DNA of 64,000 nucleotides, taken from assembly GCF_001889265.1 (NCBI RefSeq), contig NZ_CP018151.1, positions 620,001 to 684,000 of the forward strand, given 5' to 3'. This DNA is from Microbacterium sp. 1.5R. GTDB lineage: Bacteria > Actinomycetota > Actinomycetes > Actinomycetales > Microbacteriaceae. Every line of letters starts with the position of its first letter. Position 1 is the stretch's first letter. The notes under the pieces were generated by a model. That model was not told the DNA's origin, did no database searches, and saw only the letters and a list, made by a program, of their open reading frames with translations. The position numbers and the translations under genes are program-made. Shown here piece by piece: positions 35,631 to 42,674 of the stretch.

Positions 35631-37112
35631 GTGAACACTCCCAACAACGGACGCGGATCCCGCGTCGCGGCAGGTCTGCTCGTCGCAGGCGTCGCCGCGC
35701 TGACCCTCGCAGCGCCTGCAAGCGCCGCGACGCCCAACCTCGTCGACCCGGACGCCGTCGGTTCGCTGACGATCCACAAGTTCGAGGCACCCGAGACGCC
35801 CACCGGCCTGCCGAACGACGGCACCGAGCAGAACGTCGCACTGGCACCGCTGCCGGGCGTGGGCTTCACGGTCTACAAGGTCGACACGATCGACCTGACG
35901 AGCAACCAGGGCTGGGTCGACGCGAACGATCTCGCCGACCTGAACCCCGACAGCGTCGCTGACATCACGGCTGCCGGATACACGGCCAGCGCGATCGGCG
36001 GTCAGACCCTGACCGACGCGAACGGTGAGATCGCCCTGGCGAACCTCGACCTCGGCCTCTACTTCGTGGTGGAGACCGCTCCGCTCGCTGGCTCCACCGG
36101 CGTGGCCCCGTTCCTCGTGACGGTCCCGCTGACGGACCCGGCCGATGACAGCACGTGGCTGTACGACGTGCACGTCTACCCGAAGAACGCCCTCACCGAG
36201 GCGACCAAGACCGTCGAGGACTCGGCCGACATCAAGCTCGGCGACGAGATCGACTTCACGATCACGGCAGGCATCCCCAACGTCGCAGTCATCGACGGCT
36301 ACAAGATCGTCGACACGCTAGACGCCAAGCTCGACTACGTGAGCGCCGCTGTGACGCTCGTCGACGGAACCCCGCTCGCTGCGGGTGACTACACGGTCGT
36401 CCACGACGCCGCCACCAACGCGGTGACGGTCGAGTTCACCGCCGCGGGTCGCGCAGTTCTCGCGGCTCACCCGGCCACCGAGGTTCAGGTCGTCATCACC
36501 GCCGAGGTAAACACGGTCGGCGAGATCGCCAACACGGCAGTGCTCTACCCGAACGCCGGTTCGTACACGGTCGCACCGGGCGAGCCCGGCGGACCCACCG
36601 TCACCCCCGAGGTCATCACCAAGTGGGGCGACATCACGGTCGAGAAGACCGACAAGGCCGGCGCACCGCTCACCGGTGCAGTGTTCTCGGTGTACCCGAC
36701 CCAGCAGGACGCGATCGACGGCACCAACGCCATCGCGCTCGCCGGTTCGACCGAGTTCGCGGTCGCCGCTGACGGCACCGTGACCATCTCGGGTCTGCGC
36801 TACTCCGACTGGGCTGACAACGCCACCGTCGCCGTGGGCGAAGACGGCTACCAGTCGTACTGGCTCGCTGAGATCGTCGCACCCGACGGATTCGAGCTGC
36901 TCGCAGCTCCGATCGAGTTCACCGTCACCGCCGCCACCTCGGCTGTGGGCGTCGACCTCGAGGTCGTCAACGTTCCCTCGAACGCCGGCTTCACCCTGCC
37001 GCTGACCGGTGGCACCGGCACGACCCTGTTCCTCGCCGGCGGCGTCATGCTGCTCGGTGGAGCGGTCCTGCTCGCCATCCGCAGCCGTCGCAAGGCCGCA
37101 GCACAGGCGTAA
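35631..37112 (+). CDS. Pilus backbone (major pilin), SpaA-type
   Basis: A 493-residue secreted pilin with a GTG start after AGAGAGAG and a signal peptide to about residue 33 (APASA). The pilin motif is exact: WLYDVHVYPK, Trp176 to Lys185, matching WxxxVxVYPK whose lysine receives the next subunit. The E-box is YWLAEIVAPDGF with Glu414, for an internal isopeptide bond. The sorting signal is LPLTG at 456-460, followed by a hydrophobic helix and RSRRK. Class C sortase should polymerise it. A 14-bp hairpin follows the gene, perhaps keeping pilin mRNA in excess over sortase mRNA. Confidence 0.92.
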   Translation: MNTPNNGRGSRVAAGLLVAGVAALTLAAPASAATPNLVDPDAVGSLTIHKFEAPETPTGLPNDGTEQNVALAPLPGVGFTVYKVDTIDLTSNQGWVDANDLADLNPDSVADITAAGYTASAIGGQTLTDANGEIALANLDLGLYFVVETAPLAGSTGVAPFLVTVPLTDPADDSTWLYDVHVYPKNALTEATKTVEDSADIKLGDEIDFTITAGIPNVAVIDGYKIVDTLDAKLDYVSAAVTLVDGTPLAAGDYTVVHDAATNAVTVEFTAAGRAVLAAHPATEVQVVITAEVNTVGEIANTAVLYPNAGSYTVAPGEPGGPTVTPEVITKWGDITVEKTDKAGAPLTGAVFSVYPTQQDAIDGTNAIALAGSTEFAVAADGTVTISGLRYSDWADNATVAVGEDGYQSYWLAEIVAPDGFELLAAPIEFTVTAATSAVGVDLEVVNVPSNAGFTLPLTGGTGTTLFLAGGVMLLGGAVLLAIRSRRKAAAQA

Positions 37113-37123
37113 CCCGAAAGACC

Positions 37124-37166
37124 GGCCGTGCGGGGGAGGTGAAGAGATCCCTTCCCCCGCACGGCC
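37124..37166 (+). terminator. Intercistronic 14-bp hairpin between pilin and sortase genes
   Basis: Perfect arms 37124-37137 and 37153-37166 with a 15-base loop, 12 bases after the pilin stop and 49 bases before the sortase ATG. A partial terminator or processing site is likely. Confidence 0.65.
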
Positions 37167-37214
37167 CATTCGTTTCCACCTACTTCTTCTCCAGCTCCGA
37201 TCAGAAAGCGCAGC

Positions 37215-38177
37215 ATGACCCTCATCGACGCGTCCGCACCGGACGCCCCAGCGCGACCCGCTACGGGTGCCACCGCCCAGAAGGCGCGGTGGGGATGGAG
37301 CCAGTCGATCGTCATGCTCATCGCGACCATCGGCATCGTGGTCCTCGTCTACCCGACCGCGGCCTCCTGGTTCTCGGCCTGGTCTCACGACACCGACGTC
37401 GACGGGTACATCCAGTCCGTCGAGCAGATCCCCGATGAGGCGGTCGACGAGATGCTCGCCGCCGCTGAGGAGTACAACGAGAATCTTCCGACCGGGCCGC
37501 TGCGCGACCCGTATGCCCTCGGAGCAGACGGACAGCAGACGGCGATCGGCGAGGGTGCTTCGGCGTACTTCGACACTCTGACCACCGAGGGAACCGACAC
37601 GATGGCGCGGATTCGCATTCCGAGCATCCACGTCGATCTGCCGGTCTTCCACGGCACCGATGAAGACACACTGTCTCGCGGTATCGGGCACCTCTACGGC
37701 TCATCGCTTCCTGTCGGTGGACCGGGGACGCATTCGGTGCTCACCGGCCACAACGGCTTCGTGCAGGCCACCCTCTTCGATGACATCGATGAACTCGTCG
37801 AGGGCGACGTCATCATCGTCAGCGCACTGGGCGAAGACCTCTACTACGAGGTCGATCAGACCAAGACCGTGCTTCCCGACGACGCGGAAGACCTGCGTCA
37901 GGTCGCAGGCAAGGACTACCTCACGCTCGTCACGTGCACGCCCACCGGCGTCAACACGCACCGCCTGCTCGTGCGCGCAGAGCGCATCGATGCTCCGACC
38001 GAGGACTCCGCCGTGACGACCATCGCGGACACCACCGACCCCGCCGGCTTCCCGTGGTGGGCACTGCTCGTCGTCGGGGTGCCGGCACTCACGTTCATCG
38101 TCGTCAAGCCTCGCCGTGCCCGGAAGAACCGCAGCGGCCGACGAGCGACGCACGTGTCCGCTGGCTCCGACTCATGA
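37215..38177 (+). CDS. Class C (pilus) sortase
   Basis: A 320-residue membrane transpeptidase with an N-terminal helix (about 33-52) and a second helix near the C-terminus (about 277-297), as in pilus sortases. The triad is His179 (LTGHNG), Cys241 (TLVTCTP) and Arg250 (THRLLV). It cleaves the LPXTG signal and joins the threonine to the pilin lysine. The region before the core (about 90-105) may act as the lid. Its stop overlaps the start of a second, divergent sortase-like gene by 4 bases. Confidence 0.93.
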   Translation: MTLIDASAPDAPARPATGATAQKARWGWSQSIVMLIATIGIVVLVYPTAASWFSAWSHDTDVDGYIQSVEQIPDEAVDEMLAAAEEYNENLPTGPLRDPYALGADGQQTAIGEGASAYFDTLTTEGTDTMARIRIPSIHVDLPVFHGTDEDTLSRGIGHLYGSSLPVGGPGTHSVLTGHNGFVQATLFDDIDELVEGDVIIVSALGEDLYYEVDQTKTVLPDDAEDLRQVAGKDYLTLVTCTPTGVNTHRLLVRAERIDAPTEDSAVTTIADTTDPAGFPWWALLVVGVPALTFIVVKPRRARKNRSGRRATHVSAGSDS

Positions 38178-38767
38178 CGGTCGACGTCGCAGTGGACCGC
38201 ACCGCCGCGAACGGCGACGAACCCGGCGAGCCCGTGACACGCCGCCGCCCGCGGCGACGTATCGGTCTGCTGTCGACCAGCATCCTGCTCGTCGGACTGG
38301 GAGCATCCTTCCTCTCCGCATCCGTGCTCGCCCCCGATGCGGTCGACAAAGTGACCGGTGACGTCAAAGTCTCGGTGCTGAAGACATTCCATGAGGTCTT
38401 CGCGCCCGACGAGCTTCCCGTCATCAGGCTCGGGGTCGAGGGCGGGATGGTCGAGCTCGACCGATGCGACGGCACGTTCACCGAGATGGTCAGCTACCGC
38501 ATCGACGACGTGCTGCCGCTGTTCGCCGCACACAACAACTGCGGGGGAGACGTGATCCTCGGCTGGGAGCTCGGTCAGCGGGTCACCGTCGAGGGCTCCG
38601 ACGTGATCTACGAGGTGGTCGAGGAGCGGCACACGCCCAAGTGGTCGAACGTCGAAGAACTCACCGGTATGACGGGGGAGTTCATGGTCCAGACGTGCTT
38701 CTACGGCGAGAACAAGATGCGCTTCCTGTCGCTCGCGCCCGTGGACCCGGCGGCGAGCGGCAGCTGA
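38174..38767 (+). CDS. Divergent sortase-like membrane protein with retained His-Cys-Arg triad
   Basis: A 197-residue protein with a basic N-terminus and one membrane helix at about 29-52, then a single domain. I read this domain as a degenerate sortase fold. His120 lies in FAAHNNCGG (compare TGHNG), Cys175 in MVQTCFYG (compare TLVTC), and Arg183 in NKMRFLSL (compare THRLLV). Cys-Arg spacing is 8 (9 in the neighbouring sortase) and His-Cys spacing 55 (62). GQRVTVEGSDVIYEVVEE between them matches the beta strands of sortases. It is coupled to srtC by an ATGA overlap and ends the operon. It could attach finished pili to the wall or modify pilins. No assigned class; class E or F are alternatives. 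Confidence 0.6.
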   Translation: MTVDVAVDRTAANGDEPGEPVTRRRPRRRIGLLSTSILLVGLGASFLSASVLAPDAVDKVTGDVKVSVLKTFHEVFAPDELPVIRLGVEGGMVELDRCDGTFTEMVSYRIDDVLPLFAAHNNCGGDVILGWELGQRVTVEGSDVIYEVVEERHTPKWSNVEELTGMTGEFMVQTCFYGENKMRFLSLAPVDPAASGS

Positions 38768-38815
38768 TGTCCTGCACAGCGAGAATCTCGGGTTCTGACC
38801 GTCACGATTTCCGGT

Positions 38816-38825
38816 CATACCGGTC
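38816..38825. promoter_or_regulatory. Shared decamer upstream of the first sigma-fusion gene
   Basis: CATACCGGTC also occurs at 42560-42569 upstream of the paralogous sigma-fusion gene. Here it follows another CCGGTC (38811-38816), a direct repeat at 9-base spacing. Possible common regulator or autoregulatory ECF promoter element. Confidence 0.35.
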
Positions 38826-38941
38826 TTGTAGGTATGGCCATCGGCCTCGCGTCGGGTTCCCGGCCGACGCCCGCACAGCAGAGGTCGACCACTCCCCGGC
38901 CGAACCTTCTCAGAGCGGATTCGACCCTTACGAGAGTCGGA

Positions 38942-38970
38942 GGGACGAGGCATCCCCACTGCCTCGTCCC
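38942..38970 (+). terminator. 11-bp hairpin between the pilus operon and the sigma-fusion gene
   Basis: GGGACGAGGCA (38942-38952) pairs perfectly with TGCCTCGTCCC (38960-38970) across a 7-base loop. It lies 175 bases after the sortase-like stop and 57 bases before the sigma-fusion ATG, so it may end the pilus transcript or act in the leader of the next gene. Confidence 0.6.
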
Positions 38971-39026
38971 TCAACCGTCTCCGGCGCTGCGCTCGCGATG
39001 CCGGACTCGACAGCATCCGGAGCAGC

Positions 39027-40925
39027 ATGATCCTCGGTACGTATCTCGACGACGACGACATCTCGGGTGAGCCGTCCGATGCCGAGATCATCGAGGCGGT
39101 GCGGGGTGGCGACATCGGCGACTTCGCCCTCCTGTGGCGCCGGCATGTCGAATCCGCGCGCCGAGCCGCGCGAGCGATCTCGCCCTCGGCGGATCCCGAC
39201 GATCTCGTGAGCGAGGCGTTCGCGTCGATACTCCGGGTGACCAAGGCGGGCGGCGGGCCGAGCGACGCGTTCCGGCCATATCTCCTCGCCACGCTGCGCA
39301 ACACGGCCGCGCGCTGGTCCCGCAACGGGACCGACCTGTCGATCGACCTGATCTCGGAGGGCGATCTGTCGTCGGAGGGCGGCGATGCCTTCGAGCGCAT
39401 CGCCGAGCGATCCAGCATCGCGGCCGTGTTCGGCACGCTGTCGGCTCGGCATCGCACGCTGCTCTGGTATCTCGAGGTCGAGGGCATGAAGCCGCGAGAG
39501 CTCGCGCCCCTGATGGGGATGACGGCCAATGCGGTCTCCGCTCTCGCGGCGCGCGCACGCGACAGCTTCAAACGCGCCTGGCTCGAGGCGCACATCCACG
39601 ATCCCTCGCGGTCTGAGGACTGCAGATGGTTCTGCGAGCGCGTGGTCGACCGTCGCGGTCGTCCGGTCGCGGTCGGCGACGCCGACCGTTTCAGAGAGCA
39701 CATGAGCGTGTGCGGCGGATGCCGGATCGTCGCCGCGGAGATCGATACCGTCTCGCAGCGGCTGCGGGCGATCCTGCCTGCCGCGCTGTTGGGAGGCGTG
39801 GCGGCGGCGATCTACACCGGTGATGCCTCCGCGGAGGCGCAGGTCATGGGCGCGAGCTCCGTGGTGGGGTCCACCGGGTCGTCTGGCTGGGCCGATGCAG
39901 CAACCTCCTCGATCGGCGCGGGGGCGCCTGTCGCCGCGCACGGAGCAGCGGCGGTGGTACCGGCCGGTGGCTTGGCCGCCTTGGCGGCGACTGCCGTCGT
40001 CGTGGTCGGCGCCGTCATCCTGGCGGGCAGCGTCCTGAGTCTGTCGGCCGAGGAATCGGACGATTCGGAACTCACCCGGTCGATCTCCGAGGCGTCGGTC
40101 TCCGGTGAGGCGGGCCCGGTTCTCGAAGATCTGCCGCGCTTCCCGGCTCAGCCGCCCGCATCGGAGCCGATGCCCGAACCGCAGCCCCTGCCGTCGCCGG
40201 AGCCCGAGGTCGATGCGGGACTGGAGCCCGATTCGGACGCGAGCCGTGAACCGGAGACCCCAGGACCCGGCGAGAGGCAGCCCCCACTGACCCCGCTCAG
40301 TATCGCCCCGGCCCCGTCGACAGCGGTTCCGACCCCGACTCCGACCCCGACCGACGCTCCGTCGGAGACACCGCCGCCCATCGACCTGGCGGAGTTCCGC
40401 ATCACCCGGTCGATCGCCCAGGACTCTCTCGTGCCGGATCTGATCGAGGGGGTCGGCGCTGCAGGCGCGGTCGTCACGGTGACCGACGAGAGCGGCGTCA
40501 TGCTCGACACCGGGGTGATCGACGAAGACGGCGCATTCGTGCTCGACGTCTCGGGCGAAGCCCTGCGTCAGGGCATGACGCTCAGCGTGAGGCAGTACGA
40601 CGCGGCGACCGGAGTCACCGAGTGGGCGGAGGCGATGGGGCCGCTCACCTTCGCGACGCCCACGATCGCGGCCGCGGACCAGGATGCCTGTCCTGAGGCG
40701 TCCCTCGGCGCTGTCAGCTGTCTGCATCTGAGCGCCGCACCGGATGCATGGGTCGAGCTGCTCGATGAACAGGGGCGATCGCGCACTGTGCGGCTCGCGA
40801 CCGACGACATCGACGGGATCGTCGTCCGATCCGGTGTCGGTGAGCCGTTCGTCGCCGCCCGGTACATCGAGCCGTCCACGGGTCGTGCCGGAGTGACCGT
40901 GCTGCTGCCGGCGGCGATCGAATGA
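39027..40925 (+). CDS. Membrane-anchored ECF sigma factor fused to zinc-finger anti-sigma, transmembrane helix and extracellular Ig-like domain
   Basis: The 632-residue protein has sigma2 at about 30-100 ([11 protein letters not shown]) and sigma4 at about 132-190 ([25 protein letters not shown]). A zinc-binding anti-sigma-like segment has Cys199, Cys203 and HxxxCxxC (His225, Cys229, Cys232). A membrane helix spans about 314-338. A Pro/Glu-rich stalk (about 370-452) leads to a bacterial Ig-like domain (about 455-545), and Cys555/Cys565 may form a disulfide in the C-terminal part. The sigma half should face the cytoplasm and the Ig domain the outside. Release probably needs proteolysis or a conformational change. 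GGAG precedes the ATG. Paralogue of 42671-44677. ECF groups with fused C-terminal anti-sigma domains are known in Actinobacteria (I recall ECF53). Confidence 0.8.
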   Translation: MILGTYLDDDDISGEPSDAEIIEAVRGGDIGDFALLWRRHVESARRAARAISPSADPDDLVSEAFASILRVTKAGGGPSDAFRPYLLATLRNTAARWSRNGTDLSIDLISEGDLSSEGGDAFERIAERSSIAAVFGTLSARHRTLLWYLEVEGMKPRELAPLMGMTANAVSALAARARDSFKRAWLEAHIHDPSRSEDCRWFCERVVDRRGRPVAVGDADRFREHMSVCGGCRIVAAEIDTVSQRLRAILPAALLGGVAAAIYTGDASAEAQVMGASSVVGSTGSSGWADAATSSIGAGAPVAAHGAAAVVPAGGLAALAATAVVVVGAVILAGSVLSLSAEESDDSELTRSISEASVSGEAGPVLEDLPRFPAQPPASEPMPEPQPLPSPEPEVDAGLEPDSDASREPETPGPGERQPPLTPLSIAPAPSTAVPTPTPTPTDAPSETPPPIDLAEFRITRSIAQDSLVPDLIEGVGAAGAVVTVTDESGVMLDTGVIDEDGAFVLDVSGEALRQGMTLSVRQYDAATGVTEWAEAMGPLTFATPTIAAADQDACPEASLGAVSCLHLSAAPDAWVELLDEQGRSRTVRLATDDIDGIVVRSGVGEPFVAARYIEPSTGRAGVTVLLPAAIE

Positions 40926-40929
40926 GTCC

Positions 40930-42516
40930 TCACACTGCGCTGCGCGCGGTCGCCGACAGCCGGAGCCAGAGCCAGAGTCGCGTGGCCGGCGAATCGATGT
41001 CGATCCCGAGCTCGTTGCGCACGACATCGAGCCGATACCGGACGGTGTTCTGGTGAACGTGCAGTGCGCTGGCGGTCTCACGCACACTGCCGAGCTGGTC
41101 GAGGAAGACCCGCATGGTGTGCGTCAGACGGGTGCCCTGCGCGGCATCATGCTCGGCGAGGATGCTCGCGGCGTCGCCGACCGTGGCATCCAGGCCGTCG
41201 ATCAGGTCGGCGACCTGGAGGATCGCCAGGCGATCGCGCATCTCGTCGAAGGTCGCGATGCGGAGCTCATGGTCGTCGCGGAGCGACGAACTCACGAGCA
41301 CGCCGGCCGTGGCCCCGGCCTCACGATAGGAACGGCCGATGCCGTTGATGTCGTACGCGCGCGTGCCGATGCCGGCGATCAACGCGTCGTCGATCCGGAT
41401 CACCGCCTGGGTGAAGGTCTCGACCGCAGCCGCGTTCGGGCCCGGGATGAGCGTCACGACCTCCGAGCCGACGACCGCGCTGTGGGAGCCGGGGAAGGCG
41501 GCGCCGGACACGCTCATCGCCAGATGGAGTACTCGCTGCAGACCGCGCATCGCCTCCACCTCGTCGAACGTGGTGATCCGGAAGCACACGACCGTGCATC
41601 CGGCTTCGGGACGGATGAGGAGCTGCGACGCCGCGCCGCGGGCATGCCGTCGATCTTCGAGAAGCGTGCGGAGCAGGTCGGATGTCCGACGGTCCCGGTC
41701 GCCCGCCTCCGCTCGAGCACGAAGCAGATGCTGGGCCACGATCGGTTCCATCTCCTCCAGCAGGGACCGGGTCCGGGCGGCCGGCGATGGATCGATCTGG
41801 ATCACCCAGAGAGAGCCGAGCAGCTCGCCGGACGCTCGCACGGCGATCCCGACGCGTCCGAACTCGTCGGTGCTCGAGGGGAAGTGCCGTGCCTCGCTGG
41901 CGCGGAGCAGCGACCGGTAGCGCGAGTCGGATGCGATCGAGATGTCCTCCTGCAGCAGCAGAGTGGTGCGTCGACGGACGTCGTCGATCGGCTGCTCGCT
42001 GTGCGTGGAGTAGCCGACGATCTGACCGGTCGAGTCGACGATGCTGACGGCACCGTCCGCGAGGGTGGCGATGGCGTTGGCGAGGCCGAAGAGGTCTCCC
42101 AGTCGCACACCCGAGACCCGGCCGATCGAGTGACCGCTCAGCAGCGACCGCAGGACGTTCGCCAGCTGTGCCCAGTCCCCGTCACTGTGGTGGAGGACAG
42201 GCAGGGCGACGTGCAGATCGAGGGCAATGCGCTCCAGGCCATCGCCGTCATCGGGAGCGCGCACCACCAGCGCGGCCGCCCCGACATCGGCCAGCTCGGC
42301 GACGAGGGCCGGAACGCTCGTCGTCGCGACACCGGCCCCGAGGACGATGCGATCGGTGTAGTCGGATGCGGATGCCGACGGATCGTAGAACTCCACGCCC
42401 ACGTACGTCCTGGCATCGAGCCGCGTGCTTCGACGGGGGGAGAAGAGCCTCCCGTCGCTCAGGCGAAGCGCGTCGCGCAAAGTCGGGGCTTCGGCGCGGA
42501 TGTCATCGAAGGCCAT
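40930..42516 (-). CDS. PucR/CdaR-family transcriptional regulator
   Basis: A 528-residue protein. The N-terminal part (about 10-150) is PucR-like. A GAF-like sensor region follows (about 160-270; ADGAVSIVDSTGQIVGYS). A GGDEF-related middle region lies at about 300-400. The C-terminal PucR helix-turn-helix shows ETASALHVHQNTVRYRLDVV (about residues 490-510). The ATG at 42516 has AGAGAAG upstream; an upstream in-frame TTG at 42540 is less likely. Family members respond to purines, amino acids or polyamines. It lies between the two sigma-fusion genes, convergent with the first (4 bases between stops) and divergent from the second, so it may regulate that second gene. Confidence 0.85.
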   Translation of the reverse strand: MAFDDIRAEAPTLRDALRLSDGRLFSPRRSTRLDARTYVGVEFYDPSASASDYTDRIVLGAGVATTSVPALVAELADVGAAALVVRAPDDGDGLERIALDLHVALPVLHHSDGDWAQLANVLRSLLSGHSIGRVSGVRLGDLFGLANAIATLADGAVSIVDSTGQIVGYSTHSEQPIDDVRRRTTLLLQEDISIASDSRYRSLLRASEARHFPSSTDEFGRVGIAVRASGELLGSLWVIQIDPSPAARTRSLLEEMEPIVAQHLLRARAEAGDRDRRTSDLLRTLLEDRRHARGAASQLLIRPEAGCTVVCFRITTFDEVEAMRGLQRVLHLAMSVSGAAFPGSHSAVVGSEVVTLIPGPNAAAVETFTQAVIRIDDALIAGIGTRAYDINGIGRSYREAGATAGVLVSSSLRDDHELRIATFDEMRDRLAILQVADLIDGLDATVGDAASILAEHDAAQGTRLTHTMRVFLDQLGSVRETASALHVHQNTVRYRLDVVRNELGIDIDSPATRLWLWLRLSATARSAV

Positions 42517-42559
42517 GGAATCTTCTCTATTTGGTGTCAAGAACTCTCGTATGAATCTA

Positions 42560-42569
42560 CATACCGGTC
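42560..42569. promoter_or_regulatory. Shared decamer upstream of the second sigma-fusion gene
   Basis: CATACCGGTC, identical to 38816-38825. It lies 48 bases before the leader-peptide start and in the divergent promoter region with the PucR gene. Confidence 0.35.
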
Positions 42570-42617
42570 AGATCGCGATGTCGCGAGACTGACAGTAAGA
42601 AGTCGAAAGGGATCCCT

Positions 42618-42674
42618 GTGAACGACCCGTCCGTTGCTCCTGCCTCGATTCGCGCCGAACGGGTCGCGCCATGA
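42618..42674 (+). CDS. 18-residue leader peptide translationally coupled to the second sigma fusion
   Basis: A GTG start preceded by AAAGGG (5-7 bases away) opens a frame [18 protein letters not shown] that ends in a TGA overlapping the ATG of the sigma-fusion gene (ATGA at 42671-42674). The sigma fusion has no ribosome site of its own and no usable in-frame start upstream, so its translation probably depends on this peptide. The first sigma fusion also has an in-frame upstream reading frame ending in ATGA (MPDSTASGAA from 38998), but with its own GGAG. Confidence 0.5.
   Translation: MNDPSVAPASIRAERVAP

Noticed and set aside
33077..35869. 930-codon leftward frame opposite the pilus adhesin gene
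   Set aside because: Shadow of the real gene caused by high GC at third positions; no recognisable domain and arginine-rich composition.
38464..39030. 188-codon rightward frame overlapping the sortase-like gene
   Set aside because: Its first two thirds are the +2 shadow of the sortase-like gene; only the last few codons before the sigma fusion could be translated, and that is weakly supported.
42535..42540. TTGACA (minus strand) as -35 of the PucR gene, or TTG at 42540 as its start
   Set aside because: A -10 at correct spacing would lie inside the coding sequence, and the ATG at 42516 has AGAGAAG upstream, which is a better start.
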